This document shows positions 28,607 to 41,354 of a stretch of DNA of 64,000 nucleotides, in pieces. Positions within the stretch are counted from its first letter, which is position 1. Every line of letters begins with the position of its first letter. A program made the translations under genes and the position numbers. Origin of the DNA: Verticillium longisporum. Lineage: Eukaryota > Ascomycota > Sordariomycetes > Glomerellales > Plectosphaerellaceae. The notes under the pieces were generated by a model. The model did no database searches and was not told the origin of the DNA. It saw only the letters and a program-made list of their open reading frames with translations. The DNA lies in the NCBI GenBank assembly GCA_019188255.1, contig JAETXT010000007.1, forward strand, positions 930,001-994,000, written 5' to 3'.

Positions 28607-28993
28607 GTCGATCCAACAGTATGGCAGTGTATTGCGGCACTTCGAACGGTTGAATTAATACCCATGTCTGTTATAATAAGTCAATTGACAGTGATGTATG
28701 ATGCTGCGTCATGACCTCTTGCTGATATATGACAATTGACCTGTGGGCAAAGTTGTCACAAGAGACTCCTGGTATCATTCCCAGACTACCTCGCCCTGGC
28801 CGAACTTGACGCTCAAACGATGCCCCGCGCCAATCCATTCAGCCTTTCATCCTTTCTCCTCCAACGCCCTGAATCCCAAAGCTGTTGCGCCCCGCAAGAC
28901 CAAGTCAACCCTGTTGATGCATATACCAATGCCGCACGAGACAACCACTAAAACTACAAAAGACAATGTCATAAGTCATACGACAGTGTTACC
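28607..28993. other. Convergent intergenic region NOSIP/SGF73
   Basis: Nearly 390 bases between convergent genes, presumably the two 3' untranslated regions. TGTTATAATAAG near 28668 and ATATGACAATTGA near 28727 are AT-rich candidates for 3' end signals. No gene seen. Confidence 0.45.
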
Positions 28994-30500
<1,507 letters not shown>

Positions 30501-31158
30501 GATGTCCCGCTCCCTCTTTGGCGCGACCGATATGGCTGCTACGATTGCTCAGGAGAGATGAGGGCCGTCCAGACCAGCAAGAGGTCGCTGAGTGGGGTTG
30601 ATCATCCGACTGGCGTCGTTATGTATTCGAGACCGGCAGGCAACTGTGAATGAATATGCACAGGGCTTCGATGTTGGTCGCTGTCGGTCGTCGCACTAGT
30701 CGTTGTCGTTGGTTGTCGTCGCGTCAATGCCTTGGGGCTAGTCATGCGTCTGTTCACAGAACAAGCATATCATGCTATCAAGCAAAGGCTCCACATTTGC
30801 CAGACCATGCGCCAAACATCAGCCGCGTGTGGGGCAAGCGCTGTAAGCGCGCCAGCTGAGGCACATCCACTTACGCAGCCTTGGATGAAAGGGACATCGA
30901 GGTGATGCCCTGGAAGAACACAGAACACCACGTCACATCGATACGAAGTCCGACGATCGTTAATTCAATGACGTATTGACTCGTCATTGGGTTCGAAATC
31001 AGACGCTGCTCGTTCGTGACTATCCATGGTATCAAAATCTAACAATGTGTTCACCCGTTTCTTTTCCGCAATCCATCTCATGTCAGAGTCCACCCGGGCA
31101 GTTCATGCCTTGTTTTCTTCATTTGTAACGCCAAAACATCGAGCGGCCGTGATATGTT
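30501..31158. promoter_or_regulatory. Intergenic region upstream of SGF73
   Basis: Some 660 bases between the SGF73 start and the 3' end of the Zn2Cys6 gene, both minus-strand. GGTTCGAAATC near 30980 resembles a tRNA B box, but I could not fold a cloverleaf around it. No gene called. Confidence 0.4.
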
Positions 31159-33231
31159 TTACCACTCGTCGGACAAAATGCCCTCGACTCCAGTCCTGTC
31201 CAGGGCGTCCTGGTGAGCACGCATAGCCTCCATCATGGAACGAGCGTGCAGCATCCCCATGTCACCCCAGATAGTCTGTATAATGTCCAGTGCCCACGCC
31301 CAGTAGGATTTTGGCACGCCCGGAGCGCAACTGGCCACCTTGAGCTGGAACAGGAGGGCAGGCAGACCTGCAGCACCAGACCCGCCACCCCCTGCACTCT
31401 CGACGGTGATCTGAGCTGCATCGTCGAGCAGAGGATGCCTCCAATGGCTCGGTGTGCTAACCAGTACATCTCGTGCCAGCGCTCGGATCGTTTCCAGCAC
31501 CTGTGCCCGCCTAGCAACCGACACGAGGGGCAAACTCGATATCGGGTTCTGGTTGATGAGATCAAGCAAATTCTGGTCCACCAATATCCGAGCCCAGCGG
31601 TAGTAATTCCAGATCCTGGCAAACCACACATCGAAGTATAGATGGTATTCTCCTCGAAAGACTGCTCGTGGCGGGAGATCGGGTGCTTTCTCTGTGCGAT
31701 AGAGCCATTGACCCTCTAGACTGTCAGCCCAGGCCCCCAGCTCGGTGTCGAGGCTCAAAAGCTGGCGAATTGTGTTAGTAGTTTTTGGTTGCCCGTCGCT
31801 GAGAACATGGCCTTGTATGAAAGACGATATTTGGACAAAGCGAGCAATCAGGAAAGCAAGGTCTGTGGACGGCTGGTCGGTAGGGTGCTGGAGTCGAGTG
31901 CCGAATGAAATCCAGTCAAAAAATTCGCGGGGTACCTCCATTGCAGTAACTTGTATGGGAATGAACTAGCAGGCCCAAAGTCAACTCTGTTTTTGCACCT
32001 TTAACGCAAAAAAAAAAAAAAAAAAAAAAAAAAAGGCTTTGGGTGCTTGTGATGGGCTCTGGCATTTGCTTACCATGGAATAACACAACTGCATCAAGGC
32101 TCTAAATCCTCCAAATGGGGCGTTGGGTAAAGGACACCAGCTCCTCATGAGCGCGGCGCCACCCATGACATGAGCGTGCACAGTGCCCGTGGCGTGATGC
32201 GTGCCCTTGACGACCTTGGAGAAGGGCTATGTCAGTATCCCGTGGTCATACTCCGGCGAATCAATGAAACCTCACCTCAAACATGGCAAGCATGACTACC
32301 GACCGTATAGTCACTTCGAGACTCGGCGCGTTCGGTGGCTGAATCAACTGGCCGGTCTGGCGCAGTGCTTGGCCATACTTTTGCCGCGCCGCGGCCATCA
32401 TGTCTAATGGGTTGAATGTGAGCAATCGGGAGCCTCGAATGATCCCATCATGTCGACGACATACCTGCATTGCCCGTGAGATTTGACAAGCCCGCGAGCC
32501 CGACTGCCGCCATGACATGCTGGAGGGCGGGATTCCAAAGCCAAGCTGACGAACCAAGCTCGCCGATCGTTTTGGGCTCGTCTGGGTGACCGAGGAGATA
32601 TCGGTCGACATAGAACTGGATACCACGTTCCTCTAGGCTGGGTCCTATCAAGAGCGAGGACAGCGCAGGTTCGGCTGGCTCCTCCTTCACGACGACCACG
32701 GCATTCGCAGCCGAGGGCATACCGATCGAAGGCGAACGTTGCAATCCGCCGGACTGAAATGGTGACGGAGTGCTCCATTGAGGATCCGGTTTTGGGGGTT
32801 CAGGATGCGTACTGGGAGAGGACCTGGCAACAGCGGAAACGGAGAGCGGACGTGGCGGCTGAACGGGGGAGAGGGAGATGAGATTGAGGTGGAATTCGAA
32901 GGTCGCCGGGACACAGCCGCGGTCGAAACAGCGACAGTGGACGCAGCATCTGACGCGGAATCATGTCCCCATTGAGCATGCGCTTTCTGAATGACCTTGG
33001 TGCTCTCATCGCGGAACATGAGCGACAGCTGATCCCGGTATCCAGGGCATTTTTTGCCTGCACGAACACACTGCGAGCATTCGGGTTTGGCCTTGTTGCA
33101 CTATGTGTCTTGCTGTTTAGAGACAGAAAGCAGAAATAGGCACTCGTGAGTTTCTGTCCATGGCGACTTACCTTGATGCGGCGGACTCGGCAGTGCTCGC
33201 AGCCATGTGAGGCCTTACCGCAGTAAACCAT
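31159..33231 (-). CDS. Zn2Cys6 transcription factor, one-base frameshift
   Basis: Fungal binuclear zinc-cluster regulator. Exons: 33231-33172, 33100-32465, 32403-32276, 32214-32074 and 31965-31159. The zinc cluster is CEHCRVRRIK|CNKAKPECSQC with VRAGKKCPGY, split by intron 1 right before the third Cys. YRDQLSLMFRDES follows, a signature of a common class of these regulators. The remaining part is a helical fungal-specific regulatory domain with FYVDRYLLGHP and MGGAALMRSWCPLPNA. In the Ser/Pro linker the frame changes at the G5 run 32865-32869. Upstream reads SNSTSISSPSPP and downstream VQPPRPLSVSAVARSSPST. One added C (coding strand) joins them and brings the exons to 591 codons. The target pathway is unknown. 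Confidence 0.83.
32008..32034. repeat. A27 homopolymer inside an intron
   Basis: Twenty-seven consecutive A on the plus strand, that is U27 in the pre-mRNA of the Zn2Cys6 gene. It lies within intron 4 (32073-31966), about 40 bases upstream of the 3' splice site. Confidence 0.95.
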
Positions 33232-33555
33232 GGTGTAGATGAGTGGAAGCGCGGGGAAAGGGGGCGTGGGGGCGTGAAGAGATCCGTATACTACGGCATG
33301 AGAGTAGATGACTCGACTCACTGGTTTTACCAGTGTCCACCAATGTAACAGTAGTCAGTCGTCACCGAGAAAAGCTAGTTTCGTGACGAGAAGAATCCTG
33401 CTGCTACTTTGGCTCACGAACGTGGCCTAGTCGTCCATGTCCCAAAACAAGAGGCCGGCAGTGCAGGGCCACAAGATCACCTCCACAAGAAAGTCAGCGC
33501 CCACCAGTAGACGTTTTGTTGCATAGGATAGGTAGTGCCGGTGCGCGTCGTGCGT

Positions 33556-33608
<53 letters not shown>

Positions 33609-35522
33609 TCGGGCGTTTGTCGGCGAGCCAGTTGAGCTGATGGCAAATGGCTTCCCCAGTCCGTCAAACCTCCTCCTTGACGCTGCAGGGCCTACACGGG
33701 GTCCGGACGCTCAAGTACGACAGGTCGGTCCTATGCTTAGGATGGTGGTTGATGGAGTCGTATTTCTCAGATAGGCAAGACAAGGTAAGGCAAGGCACCA
33801 ACTGTTGGCGCGATACAGTGGAGGTGAATACAATGCAGGGGAGGGCGCTCAAGATCGGGGGCGATGCAATGTAGGTACGATGCACTGAGAATACACTGGT
33901 GGTGGGTTCATGAAACGTCCTGATTGATAATCCGAGGCAGCCGTTCGTCTTCCCAATGTTCAGCGCTCACACACCCATCCGACAGGTCGCCGCCCGGACG
34001 AGGAGATGGGGAGCTGGGGAGCTGAGGAGGTTCGCAGTCCAGACCCCCGTCCTTAGCCCCGTGTCTCAGGCGGACCCTGGCGCCAGCTCTATTCCTCGAG
34101 TTGGTAGGTGGTGGGTACCTTCCCTTCTACAACCTTTGACCTTAACTGAGGTAGGTAGGTACCTAGGGACCTAAAGCACCTTCTCCCATCCGACATCACG
34201 TGCTGAGGGGCCGGCTACCAGGCTGGCCCGCCTCCGTCGGACTACGTTACTCCGCTGTTTTTCGAGGACCAAGGCTCTGGGCCCCGGTGATCACAGGGGC
34301 TGCTGTACGGTAGCCTTGGGTAGCCTGTAGGTTTACCCGCGCTCTGGTTAAGTAGGTGCCTCTTTATAGGCAGGCAGGCAGGTGCAATATAATATAGGTG
34401 GTTCGGTGGTCGGGCTTGCCAAGAAGCAGGGAATCTATCGGTTCCCTTGCTGTTTCAACTGGTTAGGCAGGGTCGGCCATTTACATGTGAAGCAACTGAT
34501 TCCCAGGTTCGTCTCTGGTGACCAAGTACTCACAAACAGACCGTGCATCGGTGCTCAAGACTTCTGAGTAGGTAAATGTACCTTACCTAGGTAGGTAGGT
34601 AGGTACCTCCTTAGGTAGGTACTTAGGTAGGGAAGATTACTGTAAAAGCATTCCAGGTTCCCCACACCCTCTACAAAACATCCAGCCCAGAAGAGAGTCT
34701 CGACGGGAACCACAGTGAATTACCTCGAGTTGACCTTCAGGGTCGAAGAGACCAGTGGCAATCATCCCCACCCCGCCATGCCCCGACGTGTGGGGAGGTA
34801 TGCACTGCAATTGAATGAACGACCATCGACGCAAGATTGCCGTGCCAAGCTAGGTACATCATACATCCACACTTGCAAGGACGCGGCTGATGGCCTCCCA
34901 CCAGGGTAGAGGGCTTCAACCTGAGCAGCCGCTCCTGCTTACTGCCCTCACCATATATCCTGGTCTGATCCAGGCACTGACAGAAGATCATTACTTCTGG
35001 CAGGCCAGAAGGCAAGATGGTTTGGGTAGCAGCCTGTATGACGTAACACGTGGCGGCAGTGATCTTCTGACCCAGGGCCCTGGCTGTCCTCTGAGCTGGC
35101 AGGTCTGACCCTTTCCGTTCTTCCCGTCTGGAGTTGGCCCACGACGTCATCAGCTGTGATGCAGGACCAACCTCTAAGATGGCGCCCGTGACCAGGCAAA
35201 GAGGGACAAGCTCAGCCCAAGATACGGGCACTCAACCCCGAGGTACCAGGCCATCCCCAGTCTTGGCTAGTGAGTCGCCTTGCCAATCTCCCTGGATACG
35301 TCAGATCGCTCCTGGTGCACGACATTCTAGATATCATAAGAACCGCGACTTGACGCCCCCGCCCTCCAAACCTCAACCATCACAATCATCACCCTCTTCC
35401 CTCACCCTTCTCATACTCAACGAACAACGAACTTTGGTTAAGCAGTACTCTACAAATTAAATCGTAGCACAAACCGCCTGCATCATATTCGGACGGATAC
35501 TGGGAAATCCGACATAATCAAT
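33232..35522. promoter_or_regulatory. Intergenic region with microsatellite and CCTAGG-type repeats
   Basis: Nearly 2.3 kb between the Zn2Cys6 gene and the divergent hydrophilic-protein gene. It holds the GT microsatellite, repeat clusters at 34146-34172 and 34566-34634, and AAGGC-type short repeats near 33776-33803. Open frames here (up to 164 codons) show no domain or splice support. Confidence 0.5.
33557..33606. repeat. (GT)25 microsatellite
   Basis: Fifty bases of uninterrupted GT dinucleotide in the promoter side of the Zn2Cys6 gene, about 330 bases upstream of its start codon. Likely length-polymorphic. Confidence 0.97.
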
Positions 35523-36450
35523 ATGGAAACGATCACAAATGTAACCAACGCTGCCGTCAAGGCCGTCTGGGGCACGTCCGAGACCAAGCAAGAGCCGGTC
35601 TCTGGCGTCCAGGGCAACACCGCCAAGGGCGAGCCCTACGATGCTGGTAACCTAGGTAAGCCTCTTGTCTAGACCACAGTGGTCCCTCGTTCCCGTCTTA
35701 ACAAGGTGAAAAATCACACAGAGCCCCAGAGTGTCCACAATGATGTCACAACCCCAAGAGCCTTGCCAGACGATAATGAGAAGCAACTCCAAGACGCCAA
35801 GAACACGCTCGGTGCCGGCGCCGACACCAATGCCAGTACCGACATTGGAAAACCAGAGCTCGCCGATGCCAAGCCCGAGCACATCAACAAGCCCGTCGCT
35901 GCCGACAGCTCCGTCGGCGGCCAGCACGACACCCGGGACCCCAAGGACAGCCTTGAAGATGACCCAGTGCCCAACGTCGACTTGAGCAAACCCGGCCCCA
36001 AACCCTTGGAGACGGTCGCGAAGGAGCACGGCGGCGACGCTGGCAATATCAGCAAGGACACTTCCCAGCCAGGAACTTCCTCGACCAAGGCCGTGGCAGC
36101 AAATGACACCTCGGATGGCCCGCAGAGCGAGAGCCACGGGACAGGTACGGGCGAAAAACACATCAAGACAACCGGCTTCGCTGCCGAAGGAGGAGACTTT
36201 GACGCTGCGAATGCCGGCGCTGCCATTGAAGCTGACCGTAAGTTGCCATCCATTCTTGCTTGGAGGCCTCACTGTCTCTTATACCGATCAATTTAATAAC
36301 GTTATACCAGGCCTGGTCAAGGAGGGAGGACATCCCGGCCCCAGCTCCCCAGGCACGGGCCTTGGCCACACAGATAGCAAGGACAGCAGTGGCAGTGGGG
36401 AGAAGAAGAGCCTCAAAGAGAGAATCAAGGCCAAGCTGCACAAGCACTGA
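35523..36450 (+). CDS. Small hydrophilic, Gly/Asp/Lys-rich LEA-like fungal protein
   Basis: Exons 35523-35655, 35722-36237 and 36311-36450 give 262 residues with almost no hydrophobic core. The N-terminus TNAAVKAVWGTSETKQEPVS, the KGEPYDAGNLE motif across intron 1 and the basic end KKSLKERIKAKLHKH are features I associate with a conserved ascomycete family often named glycine-rich or hydrophilin-like. No signal peptide or membrane segment. The composition (Gly, Asp, Lys, Pro, Ser, Thr) and repeats such as PELADAKPEH suggest an intrinsically disordered stress-protective protein, which is inference. The frame is intact. Confidence 0.8.
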
Positions 36451-37418
36451 GCTGAGCTGGCCCATCTCTACTTGGCTGGATGGGCACATGCTGCGCATCG
36501 ACTTGCTCACTTGGGGCGTTAATTTCACGACATGACACAGCTTCTGGACAATATCCTGGTAGTGAGCTACGATACTGTTGGGTATTACTTGTACTCAAAT
36601 ATTTTCAATGATAATTTTACCGCAAGGACTGAAAGAAACCACCCAAACTGTCCCGTAACACAAGCACAACAATGTAGTCAAAGCGACTCCTTTGGTCTCT
36701 GTACATAGCATTCCGAAGATCTAAGCCAAGGAAATCTGGCGCCATTTGCTATGGCACTTCACAGCTGCTATCATGGGCCATGCTCATAAACCTTCATAAC
36801 ATGAGTTCGTCCTATGTTCGCACCCCCAGAAACCTGCCTGCAGAAGCAGATCCCACATCTACCTGTCTCCTCACGCAGTTCTTCGGTAGCAGAGATGCGT
36901 TTCAACATATCCAGAAAGGACTGACGGCTGTTCGTCTGTTCCTCGTCTAGATAGCTACCACCACCTCTGCCACCCGTCTGCGACCCCCCCGCTCCTCACT
37001 ACAGATTCGAGTCATGCACTAGAACATTCCTATGAAGCTGACATTGCAGGACATGGTATGACACATATGCCATATCGTCGCGCTGGAGCTCTGACAACGA
37101 CAGTGTGCTCTTTGCCGGCGTGAATAAAAAAAAAAGGCACGCTGAGTGATAGCTTCAACCCACCCTTCCTTTGATAAAGCCGTCCTACGCAGACTCCGTA
37201 GCACGGCGCAGAATAGGCCGACACAAGCCTCCAGCTCGCCGGCCACTGTCGTAGGCCGCTCCGCCATTGGCAGTCATTTGTCCGTCCTCTTCACAGGACA
37301 CCGCGTTTCTTCACCGGGCCTTTTTTCGTCTTTTTGTCCAACTAGGCGATTGGTCTTCACAAGCAACGCTCATCAGAGGAAGCCCGACTCTGCAAGAACT
37401 CTGGAGAAGATAATTCAG
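36451..37418. other. Convergent intergenic region
   Basis: About 970 bases between the hydrophilic-protein gene and the 3' end of the RasGEF gene. An A-rich run lies near 37127-37136. No coding support for the short open frames. Both 3' untranslated regions probably lie here. Confidence 0.45.
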
Positions 37419-40400
37419 TCAGCCTTCAACGTTTCCGCTTGACAGCGGGCAGTCCGCATCGCCCACAATGACTCTGAGCCATGGAGAGGATGGGAAGATG
37501 CAGCAAGGTGTCCCTTTACTATTGTAGACGAATTCGACGTACCTGACAATCTTCTCGTCTTCTCGCTCGCGAGGCTCAACCTGCAAGCTCTTGTCGTACA
37601 TCTCATGCACATCGCCGGCAGCCTGCTTATTTGAGATGATATACTCTTGTAGTTCGGGGACCGGCTGCAGAGAATACCCTACGGCTTGGTATTGTTGTAT
37701 ATCACGAATGACCTCAGCTGTCTTCGACCTTTTGGCGAAATTGACGAGGTTAGTTTTCTTGATGATCGATGGGATACCATCCTCGATAAATGTCAAATCG
37801 GTCAGGTAGACGCCTATCGATAATTGTAAGCAAAGTTGATCCGCGCGAACTGGTCCGCTTCTGTCATAAATCGCTTACCAAAGAAGGGGATGCATGGCGG
37901 ATTTGCCACATGAAGCGACTCGCGATACTCGCCAAAGTTCTTGGTGCTGGCCATGAGTCGTCGCATGTTCTCCAGTACACCCTGAGTCCGCTGAGGAACC
38001 TGGTCCCATGTACGTTTCAGACGGGCAATGGGCGCAGTACCGAGGGCTGAGATGATGGACGTTAATGTAGAGAAGTTGTTGAGACTCCGGCATTTCTGTC
38101 CGCAACTTTAGCTCCCGACGAACAATCCTCATGAAGGCGTGTAACTTACATCAGCGACCGCAACGAAGTGCTTGATGACGACGACGCGTTTCTTCACATC
38201 CATTTGGGCCAGAATCATTTCGGCAACCCAGTTCGTCATCTGATTAGAGTGAAGAATCAGAAGCTTGACATTGGGTGCTGGCTCAGGGTCTCCATCGGCA
38301 ACCTTCTTTTGCCACGTCTTGTTCAGGCACTCGGTTGGCTTGATTTTGCCATAGAGTCGCGACTCGATGATCGTGAGCTGGCGGGCAAACTCGGTAACAT
38401 CAATGTCGAGGAACTTGAGCTTTTTCATGTTCTTGGGCATGATGGGCGCAGGCGTGCTCTGGTTGACCGTTTGAATGATGCGTCGAGTGCCTGCTTCCTT
38501 GCCACTTAGGCGCTGGTCCAATATCGACATGAGGAGCGCTGAGCCAGGCGTTTCGGTGGATTTAACGGTGTCCCGAGCGAAGGCATAGACATCGCGGATT
38601 AATTGCTTGGACTCTTCGTTGAAATCCTCCATCCAGAAGTTATCGAACCAGCTCCTCAGAATGTTGACTACACGCACGCGGATGAGTTTCTGTTTCTTGT
38701 CTCTCCAAAGCTCGAAGTCAGTGGGTGCCAGTCCTTCCGGCGGCTGAATGCCGAAACGACCAACAAGAAGCTCGAAGAGCTCTCTTGCTGAAGTGAAAGA
38801 TCGATATGTGAGGAGAAAGGTATTGTTGAAGTTAGAGTCCAACTTGTCGTGGCGTGTCAGTTGCTCTACGAGGGCCAGCAGCGTGCCTCCTTTGACTGTC
38901 GGAGGCTGCGTTTTCGTATCCCATGAGATATCAGCCTCCAAGTCCAGGAGTAAGAAGTCCGGCGTATCATCAAGTTGCTGCTGTACGGAACTCTGAGGGT
39001 TCGGGTCATCTCCCAGGATCTTCTTGACCTTGGAGTAATCCCCCTGAAGCTACCGCCTGTGGGGTCACCTTCGCTAAACGAATGTGAGGTCAGCAGCGGA
39101 GGGCGCGTTGGGGCTGTCCTGGACTCGCTGCGTTGGTGTGGACGTTCATACGGCATAGTTTCACCCCTGCGGAGCTGATCACGTTGTGAGAAAACATCTC
39201 TTGGCGCGGGTTCCAGCTGCTGTAGTTGATGTTGAGGCTGAGTTTGAGCTTGAGCTGGTGCTTGAGGTTGCTGCTGCTGCTGGTTGATGGAAACCTGCTC
39301 TGACAAAAGTTGCAGAGAGAAACCGACGTGGGAAGAGTTCGTCTCGAGAGCCTTGGCGCACTGCCTGGCATATTCGAGTCGATTTTCCAGGGCTTCGCCT
39401 CGGACCTCTGCCCATTCATCTGCGAGCGGCCCTGCTACAGCTTGACAAGCCAGTAGCAAATCGGAGATGTTGTCGTATAGACTCTGTTTGTTGACGCTGA
39501 AGTCGGCTAGCTGAGGCGTTTGGAAGCTGTTGCCTAAGGATGACAAGTTGATGGATTCAACCATTGCGATCCAAGGCTTGAAAGTCTCCAAAACTTTGCT
39601 CCCGGCTGAGCAGACATTATTTCCAATGACCCCGTGTCTGCAAGGCGTCACTATCTTTTCGGTGACGACAAGGTTCTTGTCCAGCTCTCGAATACTGAAG
39701 ACGAGCATGCGTTTCAGCTCGTCTAGTCTCTCAAGCAGCTTGCCGTCTAGTCCCGCAGTAGGCTCAATGACGCCCTCCTCGTCCTCTAGAAAATTCGCGG
39801 TAATGGGGTCCCGTGGTCCCAGTCCGTTGTTTTGCCAACTGCCACCCGTGGAACTGCCGACGACGAACCCGGGAAACAGTCGTGGAATTTCCTCTCCACG
39901 CTGCTGCCGAGCAATCTCAACGTAGCTGAAGACGCCAAGCAGGACACCATCGGCTTCTTGCAGGCATTTCTGGACCGATTCGGCGTTTGGCCAATCCGCA
40001 GCAGCGATATGAGAAGAGATGACGAGCTTCGAGAACTTGGACATCATGTCTCGGAAATGAGGATAGAGGGCTTTGTTCGTCGATATGATTGATGGCTGAC
40101 CGGAATGATTGTCCGTAGTACCGGATCCAGCGGCAAGAAGCAGTCTAAGATGATCTGAGATGTCTTCGGCACGTGCGACATACTCAGAGCGGCTGTTGTT
40201 TGTTATGGCTTCGCGATAGCGATCTACGGCTCGTCGCATGTTGGAGACAAGGCGCGTCCATGTCAAGGGTGGAGTCGAACCATCGTCAAAGAATGAGCGC
40301 GGCACGGTACTTGTTGGTGGTGCATTGTATGACGTGCTGGTAAACGAAGTGGCCGAGGCGATCATGGGTGTTGGTGTCACGCCCAGAGTCTGGGTGGTAA

Positions 40401-41354
40401 AGGGATCGCCTTTCAGACGAGCCGCGGGGGAAGCTCCATTCATAGAGTCCATCGAGGTTGAAGGCGACAGGCTACTGTCGTTGTGTGAGCGACGATTGCG
40501 AGTCTGCGGGACATAAGATCACGTCAGCGATTTTCACCAGCGGTAAGTGGATCGAGAGGTGTGAGCATTACCCCTGAACCTCGAGAAGCGAGCATTAGTG
40601 ACTCGCCCTCCATCTCAGATGCTGAGTTCGTTTCTGAATCCTCGTCTTCGTCCTGCGTCAGACCGCGGGCCATCATCTCAGGTGGCGGTCGTGTTCGATC
40701 TGGTATGCTGACGTTCATACGGTCTCGGGGCCCGGTCTCGCTGGCCGACACGGGGGACTCAAGAGGAAGTTCCATACTGCGGTCACCCGTCATCATGTTG
40801 TAGTAGAACAAGCGGCCGTCTGGAGTTGCTTGTGGTATCCAGAAATCGGCTCTCGACTTGTCGCCAGGTTGCGTGCCCTCGAGAGGCAGTCCATTTGTTC
40901 CATCGTGATCCGACTCGTCCTCTTCGTCGTCGAACTGCTCTTCAAACTCATGCTCGTCTTCCTCTCCCAATGGTTCGTCTTCTACCTGCGGCATCTCGTC
41001 CGGGTTTGTGATGACCTCGCAATAATTGGAGGGGAACCAACCGCGCACACCGTTCAAAACGCCATCCCACCATCCGGTCTCCAATCTGTTGAGAACGCAA
41101 ATGACGTCGCCTTCGTTGAAGGTCAAGCTCGTCCGATCCTCCGCTTCGTAGTCGTACAGGGCGCGGACGTACATGTTGCCCTGTGGGGCAGTGCCCGCAA
41201 TGCCATTCATGTTGGAAGTGGCTGTCAAGTGACTCGGGTCTGTTTCGGCGTGGTAGTCGAGGGATTGGTCGTGCGGCAATCTCTTGCGCGCGTACTGGGT
41301 ACTTTTCTTCTGAGGATAAAATTGCGCCGACGCAGCAGTCTCTGTCATGAGCAT
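37419..41354 (-). CDS. SH3-domain Ras guanine nucleotide exchange factor (Cdc25 type), one-base frameshift
   Basis: Activates Ras by GDP/GTP exchange, upstream of cAMP signalling or the MAPK cascade. Exons: 41354-40572, 40503-38150, 38095-37879 and 37813-37543 with a short last exon to 37419. Domains in order: SH3 (MYVRALYDYEAEDRTSLTFN, GWFPSNYCEVI), a WW-like segment (DGRLFYYNMMTGDRSMELP), a helical middle, RasGEF_N (GGTLLALVEQLTRHDKLD) and the catalytic RasGEF domain (FDIDVTEFARQLT-like, PCIPFFGVYLTDLTFIEDG). At the C5 run 39040-39044 (plus strand) the frame slips by one between DPTGGSF and GDYSKVKKILGDDPN. Adding one G on the coding strand joins the halves. The last intron (69 bases) is in frame either way, so the exact C-terminus is uncertain. 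Confidence 0.88.

Noticed and set aside
30970..31020. tRNA B-box-like GGTTCGAAATC
   Set aside because: No matching A box, acceptor stem or cloverleaf could be built around it.
33557..33606. CRISPR-like or telomeric repeat
   Set aside because: It is a simple GT microsatellite without spacers, and no TTAGGG-type array occurs in the window.
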